Below are positions 1 to 8,073 of a stretch of DNA of 31,489 nt, one piece after another (within the stretch, counting starts at the first letter, position 1; each line of letters opens with the position of its first letter). The translations under genes and the position numbers were made by a program. Below the pieces are notes generated by a model. It saw only the letters and a program-made list of their open reading frames with translations, was not told the DNA's origin and did no database searches. Origin of the DNA: an archaeon (GTDB lineage: Archaea; Nanobdellota; Nanobdellia; SCGC-AAA011-G17; PNOQ01); the NCBI GenBank assembly GCA_021107835.1, contig JAIOSD010000036.1, forward strand, positions 1 to 31,489, in the 5' to 3' direction.

Positions 1-1290
1 AATTGCATCTTTAGCTTTCCCTTTATAGGGCACCAAACTCTCCACACCTTCAACATAAGAATTCTTCAAAAACTTTTTAACAGATTTTTTCTTTTCTCTA
101 GCCTCTTTCATCACATTAGCAATATAAGATGTACTCCCATGATAATGTTTATATCTCTTACCTCCACGATAAACAATTGGACCGGGAGTTTCCTCACTTC
201 CAGCAAAAACACTACCAAATATTGCAGCATTACATCCTGCAGCAATAGCCTTTGCAAAGTTTCCAGGAGTAGCTATTCCCCCTTCATTAGAAACCGGAAT
301 ACCTTGTTTCTTACAAGCTTTTACAACATCAAGAACTGCAGTCAATTGAGGCATTCCAGCACCAGCAACAAGTCTAGTGGTACAAATAGTTCCATTACCA
401 ATCCCAACTTTCAAACCATCCGCACCAGCTTTTATTAAATCTTTAGCAGCTTCCCCACTAATAATATTTCCTACTAAAACATCAACCTCAAAATTTTTCT
501 TTAATTCCTTAACAGCATTTATTGTCATATCAGAATGTGCATGAGCAACATCAACAACTAAAATATCAACACCTTCTTTAACCAAAGCCTCTGCCCTTTC
601 AAGATAATCTCCCCTAATACCAATTGCTGCTCCAACCCTTAACCTTCCTTTTCTATCCCTACAAGCCAGTTTATGCTCTTCAAGATGTCTTATACTTTTA
701 CTACAAACCAAACCAGTAATATTATTATCTCCATTAACTAATGGAATTTTCTCTATTCTATGTTTGATCAGCAATGCCTTAGCATCTTCTAGTTTAATCT
801 CAGTAGATCCTGTAATCAACTTTTCCTTAGGAGTCATTAATTCATCAACAGATTTAGACATATCCGTTTCAAAACTATAATCCCTTTTAGTAAAAATACC
901 AATCAATCTAGAATCACTATCCACAACAAATAAACTAGTTACATGATTAGATTCCATTAAATCAATAGCATCACCCAAACAAAGGTCTTTATAACACGTT
1001 AAAGGATCTTCTACAATCATGCCCACTGTTCTTTTAACCTTTCTTACTTCAGCTACCTGCTCAGGAATAGGCATAAACCTATGTATAAACCCAATTCCCC
1101 CCTCACTAGCCATAGCAATAGCCATATCAGACTCAGTTACAGTAGCCATATGTATAGAAACCATTGGAATATTTAATTTAACATTTTTAGTAATATATGT
1201 AGAAGTATTAACCAAACTTCGAGATTCAACAGCATTCTTCTGTGGAATCATCAAAACATCATCATAAGTAAGTCCCTCTTCAATTTTCAT
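1..1290 (-). CDS. guaB: IMP dehydrogenase / GMP reductase family protein with CBS pair (C-terminus beyond window)
   Basis: I translated this by hand from the ATG at 1290; 430 codons are visible and the frame runs off the left edge. Family enzymes oxidise IMP to XMP (IMPDH) or reduce GMP to IMP (GMPR) in the cytoplasm. The order is: N-terminal GLTYDDV strand, first half of the TIM barrel, two CBS domains (about residues 95-210), second barrel half. The catalytic loop reads GNGTICTTRLVAGAGMPQ with Cys at about residue 303, as in IMPDH. Oddities: the usual S-A-N/A-M-D-TVTE is SIHMATVTE (about 46-53), and the flap has HGSTS (from about 384) with no obvious Arg-Tyr dyad. About 50 residues are missing at the edge. 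A TATA-like box at 1316-1324 lies about 30 bp upstream and there is no ribosome binding site, so the mRNA is probably leaderless. IMPDH is favoured by the loop and CBS pair; GMPR with a CBS insert is the alternative. Confidence 0.88.
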   Translation of the reverse strand, partial: MKIEEGLTYDDVLMIPQKNAVESRSLVNTSTYITKNVKLNIPMVSIHMATVTESDMAIAMASEGGIGFIHRFMPIPEQVAEVRKVKRTVGMIVEDPLTCYKDLCLGDAIDLMESNHVTSLFVVDSDSRLIGIFTKRDYSFETDMSKSVDELMTPKEKLITGSTEIKLEDAKALLIKHRIEKIPLVNGDNNITGLVCSKSIRHLEEHKLACRDRKGRLRVGAAIGIRGDYLERAEALVKEGVDILVVDVAHAHSDMTINAVKELKKNFEVDVLVGNIISGEAAKDLIKAGADGLKVGIGNGTICTTRLVAGAGMPQLTAVLDVVKACKKQGIPVSNEGGIATPGNFAKAIAAGCNAAIFGSVFAGSEETPGPIVYRGGKRYKHYHGSTSYIANVMKEAREKKKSVKKFLKNSYVEGVESLVPYKGKAKDAI

Positions 1291-1421
1291 AAGGAGATAA
1301 GTAAATTCCAAGAGATTTATAAATCTTTATATTATTTAACCCCCTACAAACAGGAATAACCTTTTTAAACAAAAACACACTACAAAAACTATTTAAATAA
1401 TAGTAAAAGAGGTATACCGAT
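1291..1421. promoter_or_regulatory. Divergent promoter region, guaB / smc
   Basis: A 131-bp gap separates two divergent starts. TTTATAAAT at 1316-1324 sits 30 bp from the guaB ATG on the minus strand, and TATTTAAATAAT at 1390-1401 sits about 26 bp from the smc ATG on the plus strand. This is the spacing expected if transcription starts at or beside the start codon. GAGGT at 1409-1413 before smc could be a weak ribosome binding site if transcription starts further upstream. Confidence 0.6.
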
Positions 1422-4244
1422 ATGACTACAGTAACAAAACTAACTATGTCTGGTTTTAAATCATTTGCCAAAAAAACTGACCTAACCTTCGGAACTAATT
1501 TTAATTGCGTTCTAGGACCAAATGGTTCTGGAAAATCGAATATAATGGACGCACTATGTTTTGTTCTAGGAAAATCTTCTGCTAAATCAATGAGAGCAGA
1601 AAAATCAGCAAACCTAATTTACAATGGGGGAAAGAAAGGAAACCCTTCAAAAACTGCAGAAGTAGCTATTTATTTTGACAACTCAAACAAAGACTTCCCT
1701 TTGCAAGAAAAAGAAATAAAAGTATCGAGAATAGTAAAAAAGAATGGACAATCAGTATATAAACTAAACGATAAAACTTTAACAAGACAACAAATAGTAG
1801 ATATTCTAAGAAATGCAAAAGTAGATCCAGATGGACACAACATAATTTTACAAGGAGACATAGTCCATTTCATGGAAATGCGTCCATTAGATCGAAGAGA
1901 ACTAATAGAAGAGGTAGCAGGAATTTCAATCTTCGAGGAAAAGAAAAACAAAGCAATATCAGAATTATCAAAAGTAGAAGATAAACTAATAGAAGCAAAT
2001 ATCCTATTAACAGAAAGAGAAGTTAATCTAAGAGAATTAAAAAAAGACAGAGACCAAGCAAAAAAATATCTGGATTTAAAAGATAAAATAAAAGATAACA
2101 AAGCCACTTATTTAAACATCCAAACTAAAGAAAAACAAAAACGCTTGGATATAATTCTGACAGCAATAGAAAAACAAAAAATAAGTTTTAGAAAAATAAG
2201 AGAAAAAATAGAAGATAATGAAAATCAAATACAAACTAAAAAATCAGAACTAAACGATATAAACGACGAATTAGAAAAAAGAGGAGAACAAGATCAAATA
2301 ACTATAAGACATTCTATTACAGATATAAAAACAGACGTTGTTAAAACACAATCAAGAATTGAAACTCTAAAAAATGAAATAATAAAGGTAGAAGCAAGAA
2401 AACAACAACTCAAGATAACGATAGAAGATAATAACAAACGAATAGACTATTTCATAAAAGAAAGGAATAAAATAGAAAAAGAAATAAAAAAATTAGAAAA
2501 AAGAGAAAATAACCTAAAGCCAATAAAACAAGATTTAGGTTTAAAGATAAATGAATTAGCTAGATTAAAAGCACAATCCTCTGGAGACAGCTTTTCAGAT
2601 TCATCAATTGATTCTATTTCAAACATTTCAGGAGTTTATGGAACAATCTCTCAATTAGGAAAAGCAAATCCAAGATATGCCTTAGCATTAGAAGTAACAG
2701 CAGGAGCAAAAATGAAAAGCGTAGTTACAAACAATGATATGGTAGCAGAAGAGTGTATCCAAACCTTAAAACAAAATAAAAAAGGAGTAGTAACTTTCTT
2801 ACCATTAAACAGAATAAAACCTAGAGAAGTTCACCCGAGCTTAAAAGAACTATCAAAAAAAACAGGAGTCAAGGGGTGGGCAATAGATCTAATAAAATTT
2901 GATTCCAAATATAAAAACGCATTCAAACATATTTTCGAAAACACATTAATTGTAGACGACATAAAAATAGTTAGAAGAATCGGTATTGGAAGGGTACGTA
3001 TGGTCACTTTAGAAGGGGATTTAATAGAAAAAAGTGGGGCAATGATTGGGGGTTTCAGAAAACACACAAGAATTGGATTTAAACAAGACAATATAGAAGA
3101 AGAAATGCTAAAATTAGAATCAGAAATAGATGCTCTACACAAACCATCCATATTAGACAAACAAAAACAAAGCATTACATCAGAAATAATAGAAAACAGA
3201 GCAAAATTAGCTTCTTATGAAAGTAAAACAGATTATTTAAGCATTGAAAACGGAAACACATACAAAATCATAGAAGAACATGAAAAAGAAAAACAAGAAT
3301 TCCAACAAGAATTAAGGGGGTTAACAAATATAATCCAAAAAAAGAGCGTAAACTTAAAAGATTCTGAAAAAAGAGAAAAAGATTTCTTCTTAAAACAAAA
3401 AGAATTATTTTCAAGGAGAAATAGGCTAACAGAAGAAATAGAAAAGAAAAATGAAATAATTTCAGAACATCAAGACAAAGTAAGAATAATTGAAAACAAA
3501 ATAAATTCAATCTCTATTGAAAAAGCAGGATGTATGGCGGAAATTGAAGGCCTAAAAAAAGAAGCAGAAGAATACCAAGGTGGAAAAATAAGAAAAAACA
3601 TTAATATAGAACAATTAAAAAAAGAAATCAAAGATTTCGAAGTATTTGTTATAAGAATGGGTAATGTAAATATGAAAGCCCTAGAAATTTACGATAAACT
3701 AGCTGAAGAACATCAAATATTAGTAGAAAAAACAAACAAACTAAAATCAGAAAAAGATGATATTTTTGAAATGATAACAGCGATAGAACAAGATAAAACA
3801 AAAGTATTTATGAAAACATTTAATCACTTAAATAAAAGATTTGGTGAAATATTCAACAGCTTATCCACAAAAGGAGAGGCTTCAATAGTATTAGAAAATC
3901 CAGAAGCACCTTTAGAAGCAGGATTAGATATAACTGTAAAAATAGCTTCAAGAAAATATTTAGACATAAGAAGTTTATCTGGTGGGGAAAAAACTTTAGC
4001 AGCTTTAGCTTTCATATTTGCAATACAAGAATACAATCCCGCTTCTTTTTACATTCTAGACGAAGTAGATGCTGCCCTAGACAAACACAACTCAGAAAAG
4101 CTAGGAAAATTATTTGCACAATATTCAGATAAAGCACAGTATATTGTTATTTCTCATAACGACGCAATTATAACAGAAGCAGAACAAATTTATGGTGTAT
4201 CTATGAATGAAGGTGTCTCTAAAATAACTAGTTTAAGATTATAA
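1422..4244 (+). CDS. smc: Chromosome segregation ATPase SMC, short-armed
   Basis: SMC dimers are ABC-type ATPases that extrude and organise DNA loops. The N-terminal head carries Walker A GPNGSGKSN (residues 32-40). A coiled coil runs from about 170 to 400, the hinge from about 403 to 541, and a returning coil from about 541 to 740. The C-terminal head has GNVNMKALEIYD, the ABC signature LSGGEKT (from 852) and Walker B ending LDEVDAALD (Asp 880, Glu 881). All parts expected for a working ATPase are present. At 940 residues it is clearly shorter than the usual 1150-1200, and both arms are reduced by a similar amount. No ScpA/ScpB-type kleisin gene is adjacent. Its TATA box at 1390-1401 is about 26 bp upstream. 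It converges on a minus-strand gene with only 11 bp between stops. Confidence 0.96.
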   Translation: MTTVTKLTMSGFKSFAKKTDLTFGTNFNCVLGPNGSGKSNIMDALCFVLGKSSAKSMRAEKSANLIYNGGKKGNPSKTAEVAIYFDNSNKDFPLQEKEIKVSRIVKKNGQSVYKLNDKTLTRQQIVDILRNAKVDPDGHNIILQGDIVHFMEMRPLDRRELIEEVAGISIFEEKKNKAISELSKVEDKLIEANILLTEREVNLRELKKDRDQAKKYLDLKDKIKDNKATYLNIQTKEKQKRLDIILTAIEKQKISFRKIREKIEDNENQIQTKKSELNDINDELEKRGEQDQITIRHSITDIKTDVVKTQSRIETLKNEIIKVEARKQQLKITIEDNNKRIDYFIKERNKIEKEIKKLEKRENNLKPIKQDLGLKINELARLKAQSSGDSFSDSSIDSISNISGVYGTISQLGKANPRYALALEVTAGAKMKSVVTNNDMVAEECIQTLKQNKKGVVTFLPLNRIKPREVHPSLKELSKKTGVKGWAIDLIKFDSKYKNAFKHIFENTLIVDDIKIVRRIGIGRVRMVTLEGDLIEKSGAMIGGFRKHTRIGFKQDNIEEEMLKLESEIDALHKPSILDKQKQSITSEIIENRAKLASYESKTDYLSIENGNTYKIIEEHEKEKQEFQQELRGLTNIIQKKSVNLKDSEKREKDFFLKQKELFSRRNRLTEEIEKKNEIISEHQDKVRIIENKINSISIEKAGCMAEIEGLKKEAEEYQGGKIRKNINIEQLKKEIKDFEVFVIRMGNVNMKALEIYDKLAEEHQILVEKTNKLKSEKDDIFEMITAIEQDKTKVFMKTFNHLNKRFGEIFNSLSTKGEASIVLENPEAPLEAGLDITVKIASRKYLDIRSLSGGEKTLAALAFIFAIQEYNPASFYILDEVDAALDKHNSEKLGKLFAQYSDKAQYIVISHNDAIITEAEQIYGVSMNEGVSKITSLRL

Positions 4245-4255
4245 AAAAATTACAT

Positions 4256-4522
4256 TTATTTCTTAACATACCTCTTAAAATCCCCAGCCAAACTCTTAAA
4301 TTGGTTAGACAAATGTTTATGATCTGAACCCAATTTAGCTAAAGAAAATCCAATAGTAAGTACACACCCCAAATTAAATATCAAAAGAGAAATTATTATA
4401 TTTTCTGTAGTCCAAGAACCCCCAAGCGCATTCTTCATTATCTGATAAACTAAAAATAATCCAAACAAAATTAAAAAAACTATAATAATATTCTCAACTA
4501 GTTTTTCAACATCTTTCTTCAT
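4256..4522 (-). CDS. Small two-helix membrane protein, unknown function
   Basis: This 88-residue protein has a short charged N-terminus, two hydrophobic segments (about residues 9-30 and 40-62), then a basic cytosolic-looking tail ending KRYVKK. I do not recognise a family. It starts four bases after the stop of the 29-residue membrane micro-protein at 4527-4619, so the two are probably cotranscribed. The likely promoter is the TATA-like element at 4641-4649. The clean start, opposite hydrophobic and charged blocks and tight spacing support a real gene. A small envelope or stress protein is possible, but nothing in the sequence fixes its role. Confidence 0.65.
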   Translation of the reverse strand: MKKDVEKLVENIIIVFLILFGLFLVYQIMKNALGGSWTTENIIISLLIFNLGCVLTIGFSLAKLGSDHKHLSNQFKSLAGDFKRYVKK

Positions 4523-4526
4523 TTCC

Positions 4527-4619
4527 TTAACCCTTTAATATCAACCAAATTACAAGCGCCACTATCACAAGGAATATAATCCACAAAAGATATTTTATAT
4601 CTCCTTTTTTATCCATCAT
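4527..4619 (-). CDS. 29-30 residue single-helix membrane micro-protein
   Basis: An open frame too short for routine calling starts at one of two adjacent ATGs (4619 or 4616) and ends with TAA at 4527. The product has the basic start MDKKGDIKY followed by about 18 hydrophobic residues and LKG at the end. TTTTTATAT at 4641-4649 lies 26-29 bp upstream, the spacing seen for other genes here, and the next gene begins four bases after its stop. The KKG before a hydrophobic stretch resembles the leaders of the pilins further along, but nothing would remain outside the membrane, so a regulatory or subunit-like membrane peptide is more likely. The function is unknown. Confidence 0.5.
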   Translation of the reverse strand: MMDKKGDIKYLLWIIFLVIVALVIWLILKG

Positions 4620-4666
4620 ACTATAACAATCCATTTCCACATATAAAAACTTTTCTACAGTTTAAA

Positions 4667-7309
4667 TTACTTATCGTCATCATCAAACTCGATGACAAAT
4701 TCATCTTCATCGTCTTCTTCAACCTTCTTCTCTTTTTTCTTAATCTCTTTTTTCTCTTCTTTTTTAGGTTCTTCCTTAGGTTTTTCTTCTTCTATAACTA
4801 TATCCTCTTTTTTCTCTTCAACAGGTTTTTCTGCAACAACAATCTTCTCTTCTTCAATTTCCTCTTCAAAGAAATTAGTAATCTTACCCCACAAATTAGT
4901 TTTAGCCAAAAGCAAAATCACTATAATCAAAACAATCAAAACAATCAACTGAATTTGGTATGTAGCAACCCCACTAATTAAACCATTAAAAATGGCACCT
5001 AAACTTTCAAAGAATCCCGCAAAGAACCCACTACCTTCACTCGACTCATCTTCTGGAACATCCTCAACAATATCATCAAAATCACTCTCCCCTTGTCCTG
5101 CTCCTTCTAAAACAGTATAACTAATATCTGCTTTATTACCCACAAAACCAGAAAAGGAAACTTCAATATCTTCTATCTTATCTCCATCAATATCAATTCT
5201 TTTAACATCTCCAACTTCTAATGGAACAAAAATTGGATTAGATCTTATTTCCAATAAGACAGTATTATCACTAACAGTTTCTACTTTTATAGTATGTTCA
5301 TCTTCATTTATCATAAATTTGGTAGAATCTCCAACGCCCAATAAAACATCAGTTGATTCAACTTCTTCTTCATCGTCTTCTTCTTCAATAGGTTCTTCTT
5401 CTGGAACATCTTCTTCAATAGGTTCTTCTTCTGGAACATCTTCTTCAACAGGTTCTTCCTCTATTGGCCCTTCTTCAATAGGTTCTTCTTCTGAAATATC
5501 CTCAACAGGCTCTTCAGAACTTTCTTCCTTTACTTCTTCTTCCGAAACCTCTTCAATAACTTCATCACCACCACCAAACAAGTTACTAATCCAAGCAATT
5601 ATTCTAGAAAACAAAGATTCTCTTTCAGGAGAGCCCTCAGGAGTTACTTCTTCAGTTTCAGTTGGAACATCAGTTATCTTAATATTCACAGAATCAGAAG
5701 CCATAATAGTAGAATCCTCTAATCTAACAGTAACTGTAGTAGAATAATCTCCTTCACTCACTTGATCAGAAGGAGCAATATACAAGTAAACTATCTCAGA
5801 TTCACCAGGTAAAACATCAATCACAGAAGGGTTCAAATAAACAAAGTTTGAAGCAGTACCACTAACAGATAAACTATAAGCCGCTACATCTGCCCCTTTA
5901 TTCTCAATTACTACAGGAACAGTTGCACTAGCATCATAATAAACATCTATTGAACCCTCTTCGATACTCAAAGAAGCATCATAACATTCCTCACGAGTAA
6001 CTGTTTGTATATTTATACTATCTGAACTTGCAATTTTATTACTATCTTTAGCAGAAACTGCAATATCAATATCATAACTTCCAGCAGAAACATCATAAGA
6101 TGGGGAAACACTCAAAGTCAATTGCTTTTCTTCACCTGCACCAAGACTTACAGAAGTAAAATCTAAACTAGCCCAACTTGGTCCTTCAACATCAACATAA
6201 AAATCTTTAGAAAACTCACCCTGGTTTCTAACTACAACGCCATATGTATTCTCCAAAGCATTACAGATCATATCTTCACTTTTTTCAATAATTACAGAAA
6301 CTTCATGACATTTTTTAACATTCACATTAAATATATTAACAGCTTGAACAGTACCTTTTTCAGGAACAGCCTTAAATGTTATCTGAAAACTTCCTTCAAC
6401 CCCATAATCAGGTATTAATTCTAAATTTACAGAGCCACTAGTTCCAGCCCCAACACTCAATTTATTGTTCTCTAAATTTGCCCACAAAGGACCATCTAAA
6501 CTAAGATCATAAACATTACTGCTAGAACCATCATTTCTAACATTAATCGCTACATTTTCAGTAGAGTGTTCACACATATTAATTAAATCTCTTTCTGTAT
6601 CAATATCAAAATCATAACAAGCATCAACAACCAATTTAGCAGTTTGGGATTTTATAGACCTTCCCTTACTTGGATCAACTATAATACTAAATTCATAATC
6701 TCCTTGATCTTCACAATCTGATTGCGCATAAGCAAAAATTTCTTTAGAAGCACCCGGAGCTAAAGTTAAACTATTCTGACTCAATACAATATTATTTTTG
6801 TATTCTCCATCAACACCTAATAAATAAAATTCAGAATATTCTCCTTTATTAGTTAATGTAAATGAAAACTTATCATCATCACAAGGACAAACATGTTTCT
6901 CAACATCATTTGCTACAAAATCATAATCATAACAATCCTTAACAAACAAACTATGGGTTATCTCTTGAGAAATTCCATTTCCATTTGCAGTTAATGTTAA
7001 AACATAATTTCCAACATCAACACTAGACATGGGAGTCACATAAGTATAAATATTTCTTATTTCACCAGGAAACAACACAAACCCAATTGGCACAGTAGTA
7101 GCAAAAACAGCAGCACTACCAGAACTTGATACACTTAGCTCTAAAACTTCATCACCATTATTCTCTATCACATCACTAAACAATCCAGTAGACCTAGGAC
7201 AAACTTGATCCACCCCAGCACCAGAATAAAACGTAAAACTTGATTCCGCAAAAGCTAATGGAACCATTACCAACATTAAAATCACAAACATAAATCTTTT
7301 ATCACTCAT
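4667..7309 (-). CDS. Large repeat-containing surface protein with acidic stalk and C-terminal membrane anchor
   Basis: The 880-residue product begins with a Sec signal peptide (cleavage near residue 21, after PLAFA). Five beta-sandwich-like modules of about 100 residues follow, each with the pattern N-x-G ... L-x-G-E/A ... G-x-Y/F, typical of NEW3/CARDB-like Ig folds in archaeal surface proteins. Modules 2-5 open with Cys-Tyr/His-Asp/Glu, and several carry another Cys about 15 residues later. A Glu/Pro-rich stalk with tandem repeats follows, then a folded stretch, a membrane helix (about 795-815) and a highly charged cytosolic tail rich in Lys/Glu ending in Asp. It probably forms an extended cell-surface or adhesion structure. 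GGGGGA about 9 bases before the ATG may be a weak ribosome binding site. The exact function is unknown. Confidence 0.85.
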   Translation of the reverse strand: MSDKRFMFVILMLVMVPLAFAESSFTFYSGAGVDQVCPRSTGLFSDVIENNGDEVLELSVSSSGSAAVFATTVPIGFVLFPGEIRNIYTYVTPMSSVDVGNYVLTLTANGNGISQEITHSLFVKDCYDYDFVANDVEKHVCPCDDDKFSFTLTNKGEYSEFYLLGVDGEYKNNIVLSQNSLTLAPGASKEIFAYAQSDCEDQGDYEFSIIVDPSKGRSIKSQTAKLVVDACYDFDIDTERDLINMCEHSTENVAINVRNDGSSSNVYDLSLDGPLWANLENNKLSVGAGTSGSVNLELIPDYGVEGSFQITFKAVPEKGTVQAVNIFNVNVKKCHEVSVIIEKSEDMICNALENTYGVVVRNQGEFSKDFYVDVEGPSWASLDFTSVSLGAGEEKQLTLSVSPSYDVSAGSYDIDIAVSAKDSNKIASSDSINIQTVTREECYDASLSIEEGSIDVYYDASATVPVVIENKGADVAAYSLSVSGTASNFVYLNPSVIDVLPGESEIVYLYIAPSDQVSEGDYSTTVTVRLEDSTIMASDSVNIKITDVPTETEEVTPEGSPERESLFSRIIAWISNLFGGGDEVIEEVSEEEVKEESSEEPVEDISEEEPIEEGPIEEEPVEEDVPEEEPIEEDVPEEEPIEEEDDEEEVESTDVLLGVGDSTKFMINEDEHTIKVETVSDNTVLLEIRSNPIFVPLEVGDVKRIDIDGDKIEDIEVSFSGFVGNKADISYTVLEGAGQGESDFDDIVEDVPEDESSEGSGFFAGFFESLGAIFNGLISGVATYQIQLIVLIVLIIVILLLAKTNLWGKITNFFEEEIEEEKIVVAEKPVEEKKEDIVIEEEKPKEEPKKEEKKEIKKKEKKVEEDDEDEFVIEFDDDDK
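5391..5507 (-). repeat. Tandem 30-bp repeat encoding the Glu/Pro stalk
   Basis: Four head-to-tail units begin at 5391, 5421, 5451 and 5481 (the last 27 bp). The first two differ by a single base near the end and the later ones diverge more. They encode ten-residue E-E-P-x-E-E-D/G-x-P/x-E periods in the stalk of the 880-residue surface protein. The 30-bp period keeps the frame, so copy number can change without breaking the gene. Confidence 0.85.
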
Positions 7310-7443
7310 AGTTGAATCCCCCCATTTATTACTAATAAGAGAACCAAGAATTGATTTAAATATATTGTTGTAATAAAACTATTATAACAAATACTATAGA
7401 ATATTTAAATAGTTTATAAAGAATTTAAAAAAGAAACTATTGA
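7310..7443 (-). promoter_or_regulatory. Upstream region of the 880-residue surface protein gene
   Basis: This 134-bp gap holds a G-run (GGGGGA) close to the start at 7309 and AT-rich TATA-like elements around 7356-7370, with further ones near 7400-7420. It also contains the 3' end of the upstream toxin gene transcript, with a short T-tract at 7427-7432 (minus-strand sense). I see no small gene or structured RNA in it. Confidence 0.4.
7427..7440 (-). terminator. Short T-tract after the MazF-like gene
   Basis: Just past the toxin gene stop, the minus strand reads TTTCTTTTTTAAA. Archaeal RNA polymerase stops at runs of five or more T without needing a hairpin. The same core is found after the lipoprotein and S-layer-like genes. 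Confidence 0.4.
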
Positions 7444-7779
7444 CTAATTACTTGTAAAAATTTTAATAATTCCTTTCTCAACCTCTTTTATTTTAGATTT
7501 ATTTAAAGAACCAATCCTTTTCAAAATAATTGATTTGTCCGCAGTAAACAACCTATTAGGACGAATTAGACTAGTTAAATGCAAACTTCCTTTTTCAAAA
7601 TCTTCAGAAGACAGCACAATAGAATAATTATCAAATCTAACTTCACTAGTTATTTGACATAAAATAATATCATCTCCATCTATATCTGCAACAACTAAAG
7701 CAGGTCTCTTTTTAGATTTACTTAAGTCTGAAAAAGGAAATGGTAAAACAACTACATCACCTTTTACAAATCCTTCCAT
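7444..7779 (-). CDS. MazF/PemK-like endoribonuclease toxin
   Basis: MazF-family toxins cut single-stranded RNA at short motifs. This 111-residue protein has the family start GDVVVLPFPFSD (residues 7-18), the KRPALVV strand with the conserved Arg at 25, and the CQITS strand with the conserved Thr at 44. These match the catalytic Arg/Thr pair. Its length is normal for the family. It overlaps the end of the antitoxin gene by 16 bases, so translation is coupled. The pair sits between two surface-protein genes with no other mobile features, consistent with an accessory insertion. The family is confident; the RNA target cannot be read from sequence. Confidence 0.9.
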   Translation of the reverse strand: MEGFVKGDVVVLPFPFSDLSKSKKRPALVVADIDGDDIILCQITSEVRFDNYSIVLSSEDFEKGSLHLTSLIRPNRLFTADKSIILKRIGSLNKSKIKEVEKGIIKIFTSN

Positions 7780-8009
7780 GCTTCTTCATCCTCTTTACTA
7801 TTCCAATCCTTAGCTAATACAGCTTCACTTGCAATAGCAGTAGAAATCTTTTCACTGATCGCTTTCATAGGTCTTAATTCTATCTTATCATCGTAAGCTA
7901 AAATTGCAACTTTAGAACCAACTTTAAATCCTTCAAAGCCCCGAATATCTTTTGGTATTGCTATTTGTCCTTTATCCGTTATCTTTGCGGTTTTAATTTC
8001 AACTAACAT
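7764..8009 (-). CDS. AbrB/MazE-type antitoxin
   Basis: This 81-residue partner of the MazF-like toxin has an N-terminal swapped-hairpin AbrB DNA-binding domain. That region reads KITDKGQIAIPKDIR and then VGSKVAILAYDDKIELRP (about residues 9-48). The acidic C-terminus, rich in Glu/Asp/Trp, is typical of the disordered toxin-binding part. Such proteins neutralise the toxin and repress their own operon. The TTTATAAAT at 8035-8043 lies 30 bp before the ATG, and its symmetrical surroundings (GATTTATAAATC) could also serve as an operator. No ribosome binding site is visible. Confidence 0.9.
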   Translation of the reverse strand: MLVEIKTAKITDKGQIAIPKDIRGFEGFKVGSKVAILAYDDKIELRPMKAISEKISTAIASEAVLAKDWNSKEDEEAWKDL

Positions 8010-8054
8010 CTTATTACTTGTAAGAAATGTAAGATTTATAAATCTTTTGGTTTT

Positions 8055-8073
8055 AAAAAAGAAAAGAAAAAAA
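8055..8073 (-). terminator. C-interrupted T-tract terminator after the lipoprotein gene
   Basis: Directly after the stop at 8074 the minus strand reads T7-C-T4-C-T6. This is an intrinsic archaeal termination signal of the same build as those at 8935-8956 and 18516-18534. Confidence 0.6.

Noticed and set aside
139..1267. Plus-strand open frames of 82-99 codons at 139-438 and 1019-1267
   Set aside because: They are Ser/Thr-rich antisense shadows of the IMPDH-family gene, whose minus-strand frame is continuous with clear motifs.
1280..1471. Minus-strand open frame of 63 codons across the guaB/smc promoter region
   Set aside because: It overlaps the smc start and both TATA boxes, and its composition looks like translated non-coding AT-rich DNA.
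5391..5507. Possible CRISPR-like array
   Set aside because: Units are 30 bp head to tail with no spacers and lie inside a coding frame, so this is a protein-level tandem repeat.
5319..5747. Plus-strand Ser-rich open frame of 142 codons
   Set aside because: It is the antisense reading of the Glu/Pro-rich stalk repeats; poly-Ser arises from reverse Glu/Asp codons.
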